The notes: a model not told the origin generated them from the sequence alone. Positions 9,381 through 18,458 are shown, numbered from the stretch's first letter. The stretch: 64,000 nucleotides of DNA from Virgibacillus halodenitrificans JCM 12304 (GCF_001310895.1 NZ_BAZS01000015.1:18148-82147), one strand, 5' to 3'. Numbers and translations: made by a program.

Positions 9381-9851
9381 ATGCTAAAATTTAGAACGAT
9401 AAATGTAGATAGGGATAGAGAGCTTGTGCTTACATTTCGAAGAGATTCGTTTGTAGTAAGCTTTGGAAATGGGAACGATTTTCACGAAGAGGAATATCTT
9501 GAATGGTTGAAAGAAAAACAAAATGAGAATTCAACAAACTTTGTACTCGTGTTAGAAGAAGAGGCTTATATTGGACAATTGGAGCTATCTATTCGGCAAT
9601 ATGATGAAAAATATATAGGTTATGTTCATCTGTATTATTTGATCCCCGATAAAAGAGGGAAAGGATTAGGTTCGGAGTTAAATACATATGCGGAGAATTT
9701 TTTCAAACGTCATGGGGTGAGCGAGTACCATTTACGCGTTTCCCCGACGAATACATCAGCTTTATCTTTTTACCGAAAATTAGGGTTAACTGTAATTGGT
9801 AAGGAATTGGATGGAAAAGTGATTCGTATGAGAGGACAAGTAAGTGGGTGA
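9381..9851 (+). CDS. GNAT-family acetyltransferase
   Basis: A 156-residue protein from ATG 9381 after AAAGGAG. It shows the GNAT motif A: YLIPDKRGKGLGSELNTYA (R-x-x-G-x-G), then LRVSPTNTSALSFYRKLG, the classic motif B. N-acetyltransferase acting on a small molecule or protein N-terminus; target unknown. It is followed after eight bases by the nucleotidyltransferase gene, probably in the same transcript, which would pair two antibiotic-resistance-like enzyme types, but this is only context. Confidence 0.85.
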   Translation: MLKFRTINVDRDRELVLTFRRDSFVVSFGNGNDFHEEEYLEWLKEKQNENSTNFVLVLEEEAYIGQLELSIRQYDEKYIGYVHLYYLIPDKRGKGLGSELNTYAENFFKRHGVSEYHLRVSPTNTSALSFYRKLGLTVIGKELDGKVIRMRGQVSG

Positions 9852-9859
9852 AATGTTAA

Positions 9860-10618
9860 ATGGAAGATCAGCTTTTCATAAATGAATTTGTTTTTTCTTG
9901 TAAGCGCCATCTGCAGCATAACTTAATTGGTGTGTATCTACATGGCTCGCTGGCGATGGGATGTTACAATCCTCAAACAAGCGATATAGATTTACTTGTA
10001 GTTGTAAAAAAACGTCTTACAGCTGATACAAGAAAGAAACTTATAGAAGAAATACTCTTATTGGAAGAGAAATATTATTCCTGTCATTTAGAGATGAGTG
10101 TGATTTTAGAGGAACAAGCAAAACAACCTCATTATCCTACGCCTTTTGATTTACATTATTCAAAAGAGCATAAAACAAAGTATGTGGAATACCCCAATTA
10201 TAGCTGTTCAGATGGATTTGATTCTGATTTGGTAGCACATATGATGGTTACCTATTATCGGGGAAAGATGCTTTACGGAAAAGAAATACATCAGGTTTTT
10301 TCTCCAATTAAGCAGGAATATTACATAGCCGCCTGCCTGCTAGATGTGAATGATTCGCGTTGGAAGATTAGAGAGAAGCCTGTTTATTATTCATTAAATT
10401 TGTGCCGAATGCTGTATTTCTTAAGAGAGGGAATCATAGCATCAAAGCAGGAAGGCGGGGAATGGGCGCTGAATATACTGCCTGGTAAGTATCTTAATTT
10501 GGTGGGTACATGTTTAACTGTTTATAACGGACAACAACAAGAAATGGAGATAGATGAAATTGAAGCAACCAATTTTGCTGTATATATGCTGAAGCAAATA
10601 GATAATGGGGGAATTTAA
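9860..10618 (+). CDS. Aminoglycoside adenylyltransferase-like nucleotidyltransferase (AadA type)
   Basis: A 252-residue protein with the nucleotidyltransferase motif LHGSLAMGCYNPQTSDIDLL near residue 28 (G-S-x-A-x-G-x(7)-S-D-I-D-L), giving the two metal-binding Asp residues. The C-terminal region, with DVNDSRWKIREKPVYYSLN and GGEWALNILP, matches the DUF4111 helical domain of AadA/ANT(9)-type enzymes, which AMP-modify spectinomycin or streptomycin. Whether this chromosomal homologue confers resistance cannot be seen. The gene starts eight bases after the GNAT stop and ends one base before the next start, so the three genes look like an operon. Confidence 0.82.
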   Translation: MEDQLFINEFVFSCKRHLQHNLIGVYLHGSLAMGCYNPQTSDIDLLVVVKKRLTADTRKKLIEEILLLEEKYYSCHLEMSVILEEQAKQPHYPTPFDLHYSKEHKTKYVEYPNYSCSDGFDSDLVAHMMVTYYRGKMLYGKEIHQVFSPIKQEYYIAACLLDVNDSRWKIREKPVYYSLNLCRMLYFLREGIIASKQEGGEWALNILPGKYLNLVGTCLTVYNGQQQEMEIDEIEATNFAVYMLKQIDNGGI

Positions 10619-10619
10619 A

Positions 10620-11648
10620 ATGAATATAACAAAGCTTTCTGTGCGCTTCCAAACCTTTGCTGAAGAGTGTAAAGGTTCAAGCAGGTTGTATGAAGTGTTA
10701 TCTAATGAAATTGCGAAAGATGAGGAGTTGCTCTCTATTACGGCTGATACTCGATGTGGGCAGCCAGTTCCGAATATGTTATTTGGCGCTGTGCAATACA
10801 TGCTGCTGGAAAATGCAGACCATGAATTAAAGAGATTTTATAGAAGTATGGTAGAAAAAACAAGACCAGCAACAGAGGCCTTTCCTTATTTTAAAGATTT
10901 CTGTTTCAATTATAGAAGCGAAATTAGTGATCTATTAAAAAGCAAACTCGTTCAAACAAATGAAGTGCGTCGCTGTGCATATCTTTATCCGGCTTTTTGC
11001 TATGTATATGAAAAAATAAAGAAACCATTAGCCCTTATTGAAATTGGCACAAGTGCAGGCTTTCAGTTGCTATGGGATACATATGCTTATTCTTATGGAT
11101 CAGCTGAAATATATGGTAATACGCAAGCAGACATCGTGCTGGAAGCAGAAGTGAGAGAAGGAAAGCTTCCAGATTTTATGCAGAGTCCTCCCCCTGTTAG
11201 CAAGCGAATTGGTCTTGATTTACATATAAATAATGTTAAAAATTCAGAAGATCGACTTTGGCTAAAAGCACTTATCTGGCCTGAACACGTAGATCGAAGA
11301 GATTTATTTGATAAGGTGGCAAGTCAGGTACAGGCTGCAAACCTCCAATTAATAGAAGGAGATGGGGTAGCGATGCTGCCAGAGCTTGTTAACGAGATAT
11401 CGAGTGAAATGGCCGTCGTAGTCTTCCACACCCATGTTGCTAATCAGTTTTCGAATTTGTTGAAGGAAGAACTCCTCCAACAAATTCATTCCATTGGCAG
11501 TAAGAGGGACATTTTCCACCTGTATAATAACATGTATGACCGTTATTTACATTTGGACTATTATTTGCAAGGCGGAAAGGTCTCCCATATTGTTGGAGAA
11601 ACGGAGGGACATGGCAGGTGGTTTACTTGGAATCTATCGGGTAAATAA
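10620..11648 (+). CDS. DUF2332 family protein
   Basis: A 342-residue cytoplasmic protein; ATG 10620 is chosen because GGGGGAA lies 6 bases upstream, while the ATG at 10605 precedes that site. The text resembles the DUF2332 family: FQTFAEECKGSSRLYEVL at the N-terminus, QPVPNMLFGAVQYMLL, and IEIGTSAGFQLLWD, the last looking like a glycine-rich motif I of a SAM-dependent methyltransferase fold. VVFHTHVANQF also fits the family. No activity is proven for this family. It immediately follows the adenylyltransferase gene. Confidence 0.8.
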   Translation: MNITKLSVRFQTFAEECKGSSRLYEVLSNEIAKDEELLSITADTRCGQPVPNMLFGAVQYMLLENADHELKRFYRSMVEKTRPATEAFPYFKDFCFNYRSEISDLLKSKLVQTNEVRRCAYLYPAFCYVYEKIKKPLALIEIGTSAGFQLLWDTYAYSYGSAEIYGNTQADIVLEAEVREGKLPDFMQSPPPVSKRIGLDLHINNVKNSEDRLWLKALIWPEHVDRRDLFDKVASQVQAANLQLIEGDGVAMLPELVNEISSEMAVVVFHTHVANQFSNLLKEELLQQIHSIGSKRDIFHLYNNMYDRYLHLDYYLQGGKVSHIVGETEGHGRWFTWNLSGK

Positions 11649-11664
11649 TGCAGTTGTGTTCCTG

Positions 11665-11815
11665 TCTCTTAAATCAGACGATCTCTCTCTCAAATTTCTG
11701 AGAAGTCTCTCATACCTGGTCGTTTTTTCTCATTTGCGTGTAGGAGTCTCTCAAACTATTGGGCTTGTGGCTCATATACCCAGGTGAGTGTCTCAAATTT
11801 ATAATTTCTCTCTCA
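11665..11815 (-). repeat. 20/21-bp periodic intergenic array, TCTCTCA core (array A2)
   Basis: Eight cores of the form TCTCTCA or a close variant start at 11665, 11686, 11706, 11726, 11747, 11768, 11789 and 11809, giving steps of 21, 20, 20, 21, 21, 21 and 20. On the minus strand the core reads TGAGAGA, the same as arrays at 32.6 and 49.9 kb. It fills the gap between the DUF2332 and aminotransferase genes. Confidence 0.85.
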
Positions 11816-11901
11816 TTTAGTTACAGAAAAATCTGCTTTACAAATAATTATTTCTCCTATAGTATAAATAGTTAGAATTTTATTACTTCAGGAGTGTGAG
11901 A

Positions 11902-13089
11902 ATGGTGCAGACCTTTGAGTTTTCCGATACATTAAAAAGACTCCCGGAACAGTTTTTTGCCAGTCTTGTTATGAAAGCAAAAAAGCTGACGGATGCTGGG
12001 CATGACGTTATAAATCTTGGGCAGGGAAATCCTGATCTACCGACACCACAGCATATTGTGGATGAATTAAAAGCTGCTGCTGATAACCCAACATACCATA
12101 AATACTCTCCGTTCACTGGGCAACCTTTTTTGAAACAGGCCATTGCCACTTTTTATAAGCGGGAATATGGAGTGGATATTGATCCAAATACAGAGGTCGC
12201 TATTTTATTTGGTGCTAAAACGGGGTTAGTGGAAATCAGTCAATGTCTGTTAAATCCAAGTGATTTAGCATTAGTGCCAGACCCAGGCTATCCAGATTAT
12301 ATGTCAGGTATTGCTCTGTCGAATGCGATACCAGCCTATATGCCTTTGCTGGAGAAGAATGACTTTTTGCCGGATTATGGCGAGTTAGATGAGAAAACAT
12401 TGGAAGATGCAAAGCTATTGTTCTTGAATTATCCTAATAATCCTACTGCGGCGACCGCAAATAAGAAATTATTTGATGAAACAATTGCTTTGGCCAATAA
12501 ATATAGCATTTGTGTTGTACATGACTTTGCTTATGGTGCAATCGGTTTTGATGGGGAAAAACCTCAAAGCTTTTTACAGTCCGATGGGGCTAAAGACGTT
12601 GGGGTAGAAATGTATACTTTATCAAAAACATATAATATGGCTGGATGGCGAGTTGGTTTTGCGGTGGGAAATCCTTCTGTTATTAAAAGCTTAAATTTAA
12701 TCCAGGATCATCTATATGTAAGTCTTTTTGGAGCGGTGCAGCAGGCTGCTGAAAAAGCATTGCTTGGCGATCAGTCTGCTGTTGAAAAATTAGTAAATAC
12801 ATATGAAAAAAGACGTAATGTATTTGTGGAGAAACTTCAAGAGATTGGCTGGAATGTACCGACATCCAAAGGCACCTTCTTCACTTGGCTACCTGTACCA
12901 GATGGTTATACCTCCGAAACATTTTCAGATCTTCTGCTGAACGAAGCGCATGTGGTAGTGGCTCCAGGAAATGGGTTCGGTAAAAATGGGGAAGGTTATG
13001 TACGTGTAGGCCTGCTGGCAAGTGAAGAGCGATTAATAGAAGCTGCAGAAAGAATCGGAAAAATGGAGATATTCCAAAAAAAGCATTGA
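11902..13089 (+). CDS. mtnE: PLP-dependent aminotransferase, methionine salvage type (MtnE-like)
   Basis: Class I/II aminotransferase of 395 residues starting at ATG 11902, seven bases after CAGGAG. Family marks include INLGQGNPDLPTPQHI, YHKYSPFTGQPFLKQA, LFLNYPNNPTAA, the PLP lysine in YTLSKTYNMAGWRVG, and RVGLLAS with the carboxylate-binding Arg. It closely resembles recalled B. subtilis MtnE (YkrV), which transaminates ketomethylthiobutyrate to methionine. The location just before the S-box and metNIQ supports a methionine role, although general aminotransferase or PatA-like activity is not excluded. Confidence 0.8.
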   Translation: MVQTFEFSDTLKRLPEQFFASLVMKAKKLTDAGHDVINLGQGNPDLPTPQHIVDELKAAADNPTYHKYSPFTGQPFLKQAIATFYKREYGVDIDPNTEVAILFGAKTGLVEISQCLLNPSDLALVPDPGYPDYMSGIALSNAIPAYMPLLEKNDFLPDYGELDEKTLEDAKLLFLNYPNNPTAATANKKLFDETIALANKYSICVVHDFAYGAIGFDGEKPQSFLQSDGAKDVGVEMYTLSKTYNMAGWRVGFAVGNPSVIKSLNLIQDHLYVSLFGAVQQAAEKALLGDQSAVEKLVNTYEKRRNVFVEKLQEIGWNVPTSKGTFFTWLPVPDGYTSETFSDLLLNEAHVVVAPGNGFGKNGEGYVRVGLLASEERLIEAAERIGKMEIFQKKH

Positions 13090-13114
13090 CAAAAGACTTT
13101 TGTCGGATTATGAT
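13086..13114 (+). promoter_or_regulatory. SigA-type promoter of the S-box/metNIQ operon
   Basis: TTGACA (13086-13091) and TATGAT (13109-13114) are separated by 17 bases, a near-perfect vegetative promoter. The -35 overlaps the mtnE stop codon. A perfect 8-bp inverted repeat, GACAAAAG-A-CTTTTGTC (13088-13104), sits across the -35 and spacer. Confidence 0.85.
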
Positions 13115-13144
13115 AAAAGCTACCTAATTGAATAGTAAGAATTT

Positions 13145-13250
13145 TTCTTATCGAGAGTGACGGAGGGAAAGGCCCTGAGATGTCACAGCAACCTTCCAAT
13201 TGGAGTGGTGCTACTTCCTGCAGAATGTTTTCATTCTGAGAGATAAGTGT
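13145..13250 (+). promoter_or_regulatory. SAM-I riboswitch (S-box) aptamer
   Basis: All hallmark segments occur in order: CTTATC opening P1, GAGAGTGACGGAGGGA, GGCCCTGAGA, CAGCAACC, GGTGCTACTTCCTGCAGAA, and GAGAGATAAG closing P1. When SAM is plentiful it should fold and allow the downstream terminator to form, shutting off metNIQ. It begins about 30 bases after the predicted -10 element. Confidence 0.96.
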
Positions 13251-13271
13251 TGATAAATCGTTTATCATTCA

Positions 13272-13300
13272 CCCTCTTTCATAATGAAAGGGGGTTTTTG
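13272..13300 (+). terminator. S-box-controlled terminator
   Basis: CCCTCTTTC pairs with GAAAGGGGG around ATAAT, followed by TTTTT. It lies between the aptamer and metN and is the regulated terminator of the riboswitch. A further hairpin, TGATAAA/TTTATCA, lies between aptamer and terminator. Confidence 0.92.
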
Positions 13301-13357
13301 TATGGATTATAAATAGGTGGCTTATTAGTAAAATGCAGGATGGGAAGGTACGAGTCT

Positions 13358-14371
13358 ATGATTGTAATTAAGGAATTATCTAAAATTTACAAAGCAAAAA
13401 CAGGCCATGTTATCGGAGTAGATAAGGTTAATTTAGAAGTACATAAGGGAGAAATTTACGGTATTGTTGGGTATAGTGGAGCCGGAAAGAGCTCTTTAAT
13501 TCGCTGTATGAACATACTTGAAAGGCCAACATCCGGTAAGGTAATTGTTGATGGAGTCGATTTACTAAGGTTATCTCCAAAAGGGCTGCGTAAGGCAAGG
13601 CAGTCGATGGGAATGATTTTTCAGGGATTTTATTTAGCTTCAGCAAAGACAGTATTTGATAATGTCGCTTTTGCTTTAAAAGCAGCTGGCATCCCAACTG
13701 AAAAACGAAAAAAACGTGTGCTTGAGTTACTCAAGCTTGTTGGATTAGCCGATAAAGCAGAGCAATATCCTGCACAATTAAGTGGTGGTCAAAAGCAACG
13801 GGTTAGTATTGCTCGAGCCCTTGCTAACAACCCAAAGGTTTTACTTTGTGATGAGGCAACCTCCGCGCTTGACCCGAGCACGACTAAATCTATATTAGCT
13901 TTATTGAAAAAGATTAATCATGAGCTTGGAATTACGATTGTGTTAATTACGCATGAGATGGAGGTCGTGAAGGAAATCTGTGACAGATGTGCCGTTATGC
14001 AGGACGGCAAGATCATTGAACAGGGAGCTACTTATGAAATATTCTCTAACCCTAAAGAAGACCTTACCAAGCAATTCATCGACACGGTATTAAATTTTGA
14101 TCTGCCTAAACAACTTTTGGAGCAATGTAAAGGGATGATTCTCCAGCTTCAGTTTAGAGGTGATCTTGCAAGTGATCCAATTGTTTCCGATATGCTACAA
14201 GCACATAAAGTTAGTGCGAATATTCTTCACGGAAAAGTAGAGTACATTAAGGAAAAGCCACTGGGGATTTTTATTATGGAGCTATTAGGTGACTTGGATG
14301 AAATGGAAAGAGCAAGAAGATATGTGGAAGAGCGATTACAGCAGGTGGAGGTGATTCAGCATGCTCGATAG
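13358..14371 (+). CDS. metN: Methionine ABC transporter ATP-binding protein MetN
   Basis: ATPase of the D/L-methionine importer, 337 residues from ATG 13358, preceded by GGAAGGT; an in-frame ATG at 13340 lies before that site. Motifs: Walker A GYSGAGKS, Q-loop MIFQGFYLAS (family usually MIFQHFNLLS), signature LSGGQKQR, Walker B VLLCDEATSALD, H-loop LITHEM. The C-terminal ~90 residues form the NIL domain (QLQFRGDLASDPIVSDML), the methionine-sensing ACT-like module of MetN. Operon metN-metI-metQ is controlled by the upstream S-box. Confidence 0.96.
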   Translation: MIVIKELSKIYKAKTGHVIGVDKVNLEVHKGEIYGIVGYSGAGKSSLIRCMNILERPTSGKVIVDGVDLLRLSPKGLRKARQSMGMIFQGFYLASAKTVFDNVAFALKAAGIPTEKRKKRVLELLKLVGLADKAEQYPAQLSGGQKQRVSIARALANNPKVLLCDEATSALDPSTTKSILALLKKINHELGITIVLITHEMEVVKEICDRCAVMQDGKIIEQGATYEIFSNPKEDLTKQFIDTVLNFDLPKQLLEQCKGMILQLQFRGDLASDPIVSDMLQAHKVSANILHGKVEYIKEKPLGIFIMELLGDLDEMERARRYVEERLQQVEVIQHAR

Positions 14372-15023
14372 AATCATAGAAATTTTACCAGAACTTAATG
14401 TGGCTTTCTATGAAACATTGATTATGGTAGGTATTGGATTACTCGTTGCTCTTATAATAGGTTTACCTGTTGGTATTCTTTTGTTTGTAACGGAGCGGGG
14501 ATTATTCTGGCAAAATCGTGTGGCGAAGACAATACTAGGCGTTATTGTAAATCTGATCCGCTCTATACCGTTTATTATTTTACTTGTGTTCCTACTCCCG
14601 TTTACCGACTTTCTTGTTGGAACAACAACAGGAGCCATCGCAGCATCTGTTTCGCTTTCCGTTGCGGCGATTCCATTCTATGCGCGAATCGTTGAATCTG
14701 CTGCAAGGGAAATTGATAAGGGAGTCATTGAAGCTGCCATTGCAGTTGGCGCTTCTCCGTGGCTAATCATTAAGGATATTATCCTCCCTGAGACGAAGCC
14801 GGGATTAATTAGTGGATTAACCATCACAGCAATTAGCCTGATTGGCTACTCCGCAATGGCTGGAACAATTGGTGGCGGTGGAATTGGCGATTTAGCTATT
14901 CGTTACGGATACTACCGTTATGACGATACGGTCATGTTCACTACCGTAATTGTACTTATTGTTCTTGTGCAATTCATTCAATATCTCGGTGATTTTATCG
15001 CGAAGACAGTGAATAAGAGATAG
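14361..15023 (+). CDS. metI: Methionine ABC transporter permease MetI
   Basis: Permease of 220 residues with about five hydrophobic segments and the binding-protein-dependent transport signature EAAIAVGASPWLIIKDIILP (EAA loop, about residues 125-145), which docks onto MetN. The glycine-rich AMAGTIGGGGIGDLA near residue 170 is typical of MetI. Its start overlaps the end of metN by 11 bases, so translation is coupled. Confidence 0.96.
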   Translation: MLDRIIEILPELNVAFYETLIMVGIGLLVALIIGLPVGILLFVTERGLFWQNRVAKTILGVIVNLIRSIPFIILLVFLLPFTDFLVGTTTGAIAASVSLSVAAIPFYARIVESAAREIDKGVIEAAIAVGASPWLIIKDIILPETKPGLISGLTITAISLIGYSAMAGTIGGGGIGDLAIRYGYYRYDDTVMFTTVIVLIVLVQFIQYLGDFIAKTVNKR

Positions 15024-15080
15024 TCGTGGTAAGCTTTCTGTTTAAAAAAATGTAATGAAATTAAACTGGAGGGAAATAAA

Positions 15081-15901
15081 ATGAAAAAAATCGTATGGGC
15101 ATGCACAGCATTACTTTTAATTTTAGTAGTAGCTGGTTGCGGGAAAGACGCAGCAGGAAGTAATGAAGAAACGAAGAAAATTCAATTTGGAGCAACAGTT
15201 GGTCCTTACAGCGATATGGTAACCAAAGCAATTGCTCCCCTTTTAGAAGAAAAGGGATATGAGGTAGCCAATCAGGAATTCACCGATTACGTACAACCAA
15301 ATAAAGCACTACATAACGGAGACCTGGACGCTAACCTGTTTCAGCACAAAATCTATATGGAAGCTTTTGCAAAAGAAAACAATATGGAACTCTCTGAAGT
15401 AATAATTGTTCCCACTGCACCAATGGTTTATACTCAGAAAAATATAGCAGTATTGATGAAATAGAAGAAGGAAGTCAAATTGCTATTGCTAATGATCCTA
15501 CCAATCTTGCAAGGACACTTGGTATGCTTGAGGATGAAGGGTTGATTACCATTAGTGATAAGGTAGATGCATTAACTGCATCTGTCAAAGATATTATCGG
15601 AAATCCGAAGAACTTGAAATTTGTAGAAGTAGAAGCTGCTCAACTTCCACGTTTGGTAGAAAGTGAAGATCTTTCTGCTGTTCCAGGTAATTATGCACTT
15701 GCCGCAGAAATGGACTTACTGGATGCATTAGCACTCGAAGATATGCCTGATGATTACCGAAATAGAGTGGTCATAAATACAAAGGATGTAGATAAACAGT
15801 TTGCCAAGGATATAAAAGAAGTTATCAAATCAGAGGACTTTGAAAAAATAATCGATGAAAAGTTCCAAGGATTTGGCAAACCAAAATGGATGAAGGAATA
15901 G
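15081..15901 (+). pseudogene. metQ: Methionine-binding lipoprotein MetQ, interrupted by a frameshift
   Basis: The first half (15081-15464) encodes a lipoprotein signal peptide MKKIVWACTALLLILVVAGC and the NlpA/MetQ start, up to VIIVPTAPM. It then runs into a stop. The second half, in the next frame, continues with GLYSEKYSSIDEIEEGSQ and IANDPTNLARTLGMLEDE, standard MetQ sequence, to 15901. Restoring one G after the ATG at 15423-15425 (GG to GGG) would join the halves into about 273 residues, the normal length. Either the gene has just been inactivated, which would disable this importer, or the base was missed in sequencing. Ribosome site GGAGGG is intact. Confidence 0.93.
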
Positions 15902-15907
15902 TATTTT

Positions 15908-15952
15908 CCCCCCTTATTTGCTTTTTTATAAAAGTGAGTAGGGGTTTTTTTT
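15908..15952 (+). terminator. Terminator of the metNIQ operon
   Basis: CCCCTTATTTGCTTTTTTAT pairs imperfectly with AAAAGTGAGTAGGGG, then eight T residues. It lies directly after the metQ stop. Confidence 0.8.
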
Positions 15953-16247
15953 ATGAAACATACTATAACAAGATATTTACTGGATACATAGAATAGTGTC
16001 AGAAATATGTAAAGGTCTAAAGTACTAGATTAATTTTCTTATATTGGATACATATGGTTATTTAGACTTATTTCAAAGTAATTACCATTATTATTGTTGA
16101 CTCTCCCAAAGGCATATCTATACTAAATGTTGGTTGTAACATTTTAGACATTAAATTGTAAAAAAGTGTTAGTTTTTGTAAAAGGAGGTACCTTTTTCTT
16201 TTTATTCGTCATACTATTTTAAATCTATTGTAAAGGAGAAAGTGAAT

Positions 16248-17288
16248 ATGTCGAAAAAAGTTATTTTCATAGTTTTAGTGTTTTTTGCAATTATAGCTGC
16301 AGGATGCAGTAACAAAGGGGAGACAGAATCCGCATCAACTAGTTCAGAAGGGAAGAGTAAGACAATAGAAGCTTCTATTGAAAACGCTACTTATATGTTA
16401 GTAGATAACAATAATGGTACTTCTGAAGGAGAGACTGGAACGTTAGCTATTGATATAAAGGTTAAAAATGTAACAGATTCAGAGGTTAATGTAAGCCCAA
16501 GTCGTAGTATTAAATTATATGATGGAGATCAGGAGCTAGATGCCGACTCTGATGCGACATACGAGTTGGAATCTGCTGACGGAGAAATTGGAGCAAATAA
16601 GTCAAAAGATCTAAAAGTAGCTTTTACAGTTGAAAAGGATAAAAAATATGAGTTAGCTATTCGTCCTACTTCAATGGGAGGAGAAGATGAAGAAGCCAAG
16701 CTTGAGCTGGACACTTCAAAATATAATGAAAGCTTTGAAACGCTGGAAGACCCTGCAAAAGCATTAACAGCGTATATTGAAACAATTTATCTTGATGTAG
16801 ACAACGCAGATTATGAGAAGTTAGTATCAGCAGACAAAGCAGCATTGCAGGATGAAGGAAAGAAAGGTTTTAAAGAAAATATTAATACAGTCTTCTATGA
16901 AGGCGTACCTGATAAGCATCTTGATAAATTCTATAACGGGTTTAAGTCTGCACTTGCTGAAAAAGCTGAAATGCAAACATCAACACTTGAAAATGTTAAT
17001 GGTAAGGCGGTTGTTAGTATAGAATATTCAGCTCTTCCTTTAAATGACTTATCTGAGATGGTGCGTGAGTATCAACAGGAATATTTGGATAATAAAGAAT
17101 ACGACCGTGAGAAGGCAAATGAATATGCTTTATCAAAATTTGATGCAATGGTAAATAAATTAGAAATTAAGTCTGGAAATGATATGAAAATAAAAATGCT
17201 GCAAGAGGACGGTAAATGGACAATTGATACTTCAGATTACAATAGTGAAGACATTGTAGACACATTTGCTGCTGGAAAGGTTTACTAA
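16248..17288 (+). CDS. DUF5105-like lipoprotein
   Basis: A 346-residue lipoprotein: signal peptide MSKKVIFIVLVFFAIIAAGC with lipobox, then a low-complexity Ser/Glu linker. Residues about 40-145 form an immunoglobulin-like, DUF4352/telomere-type beta domain (LAIDIKVKNVTDSEVNVSPS), and the remainder resembles DUF5105 (LTAYIETIYLDVDNADYEKL, then VSIEYSALPLNDLSEMV). ATG 16248 is 9 bases after AAAGGAG; the GTG two codons earlier is too close. Function unknown; common in Bacillaceae. It is two bases from the next gene, so both form one operon. Confidence 0.82.
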   Translation: MSKKVIFIVLVFFAIIAAGCSNKGETESASTSSEGKSKTIEASIENATYMLVDNNNGTSEGETGTLAIDIKVKNVTDSEVNVSPSRSIKLYDGDQELDADSDATYELESADGEIGANKSKDLKVAFTVEKDKKYELAIRPTSMGGEDEEAKLELDTSKYNESFETLEDPAKALTAYIETIYLDVDNADYEKLVSADKAALQDEGKKGFKENINTVFYEGVPDKHLDKFYNGFKSALAEKAEMQTSTLENVNGKAVVSIEYSALPLNDLSEMVREYQQEYLDNKEYDREKANEYALSKFDAMVNKLEIKSGNDMKIKMLQEDGKWTIDTSDYNSEDIVDTFAAGKVY

Positions 17289-17290
17289 GA

Positions 17291-18421
17291 ATGAGTAAGA
17301 AAACAATGATGATTTCCGGTTTAGCCGGATTAGTTGTAGTCCTCTTGATTAGTTTTTTTATTCTTCAACAGAATCATAAGCCTGATAAGGTAGTTCAACA
17401 GTTTAAAGATGCTGTAAAGCAAAAAGATACGGAAACGCTAAAAGAACTGATAGTCCCGGATAATAAGAAAGCGGCAGTTGAGAAGGGTACGTTAACTGCA
17501 TTAATTACTTATCTAAATGAAAATCATAATAGTTTCGAAGTAATTAAAGATGGCCTGGATAAACAAATTAAAGACAAAAGCTTTGGTACGTCCAATGAAC
17601 AGATTAGTTTAATTGAAACAGGAAAAGATATGGGGATTTTTCCAGTCTATAAGCTTGAAGCAAAGACGGTAAATATTAAAGTAAGTGGTCAGAATGAAGA
17701 CGATGATATTGCACTTGAGGTTAATGGGTTAAAAAAATCTCTTAGTAAGACGGATGAAAAAGAAGAAAAATATGGACCTTTATTGCCTGGGCAATACGAG
17801 CTAGAAGCATCTGTTAAAAATCAGCTTGGTATGTTTAAACATAAAGAAAAAGCAGATGTATGGGGGAATAAGCAGGTTACTGTTTTAGTAGAACCAGAGA
17901 AACTTGTGCAGGAAAATAAAAAAATTAATGAAGACATCATGAATACAACCGTTAAGTTTAATGAAAATCTTTCTGTATTTATGACATCTGGGTTAAACGC
18001 AAAAAGTTTTACACATAGTACAGAGCAATTCAAAAAGGATTTTGCTGGTTCCGAGGATTATTTCGAATTGGTTAAGACGGGTATAGACGAAATTCAGTCA
18101 CAGTATTTAAGCGCTGTTGTTAATGAGAGTGCAATGGATATTAACTATTTTGATGGGCAATGGACAGCAGAGGTAGAAGCTGTTGTAGATTATAATGAAA
18201 AAGTGAAAATTAAAGGGACCAAGAAGTTTGAGGATGCGTCCTACCAAGCACTGAGAAAATATTCGCTTGAATATAATAAAGATAAGAAAAAATGGTTAAT
18301 TCAATCGATTGAAGACATCATGGCTGATGGTACAGAACCTGATTATTGGGATAAAAAGAAGGAACTGAAAGTAAGTAATCCACCTGTCAATACGTGGAAT
18401 GCAAAAAGTACATCCATTTAA
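17291..18421 (+). CDS. TcaA/YvbJ-like membrane-anchored protein
   Basis: A 376-residue protein with one N-terminal membrane segment (GLAGLVVVLLISFFILQQ) and a long extracellular part. PDKVVQQFKDAVKQKDTETL is the start of a TcaA-like domain, a beta-rich part with the PEGA-like segment GPLLPGQYELEASVKN lies at about residues 155-180, and a C-terminal NTF2-like region (SFTHSTEQFKKDF..., WTAEVEAVVDYNEKVKIKGT) completes the pattern of YvbJ/TcaA proteins. The usual zinc ribbon at the N-terminus is missing. Co-transcribed with the preceding lipoprotein; both may act at the cell surface. Confidence 0.72.
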   Translation: MSKKTMMISGLAGLVVVLLISFFILQQNHKPDKVVQQFKDAVKQKDTETLKELIVPDNKKAAVEKGTLTALITYLNENHNSFEVIKDGLDKQIKDKSFGTSNEQISLIETGKDMGIFPVYKLEAKTVNIKVSGQNEDDDIALEVNGLKKSLSKTDEKEEKYGPLLPGQYELEASVKNQLGMFKHKEKADVWGNKQVTVLVEPEKLVQENKKINEDIMNTTVKFNENLSVFMTSGLNAKSFTHSTEQFKKDFAGSEDYFELVKTGIDEIQSQYLSAVVNESAMDINYFDGQWTAEVEAVVDYNEKVKIKGTKKFEDASYQALRKYSLEYNKDKKKWLIQSIEDIMADGTEPDYWDKKKELKVSNPPVNTWNAKSTSI

Positions 18422-18425
18422 ATGT

Positions 18426-18458
18426 AAAAGGAAGCACGCAACATGTGCTTCCTTTTTT
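18426..18458 (+). terminator. Terminator after the TcaA-like gene
   Basis: AAAAGGAAGCAC pairs with GTGCTTCCTTTT around GCAACAT, ending in a T run. Confidence 0.92.

Noticed and set aside
16180..16215. AAAAGGAGGTACCTTTTT as a gene start or terminator
   Set aside because: It is a short palindrome with a Shine-Dalgarno-like centre, but no open frame follows and the stem is too short for a confident terminator.
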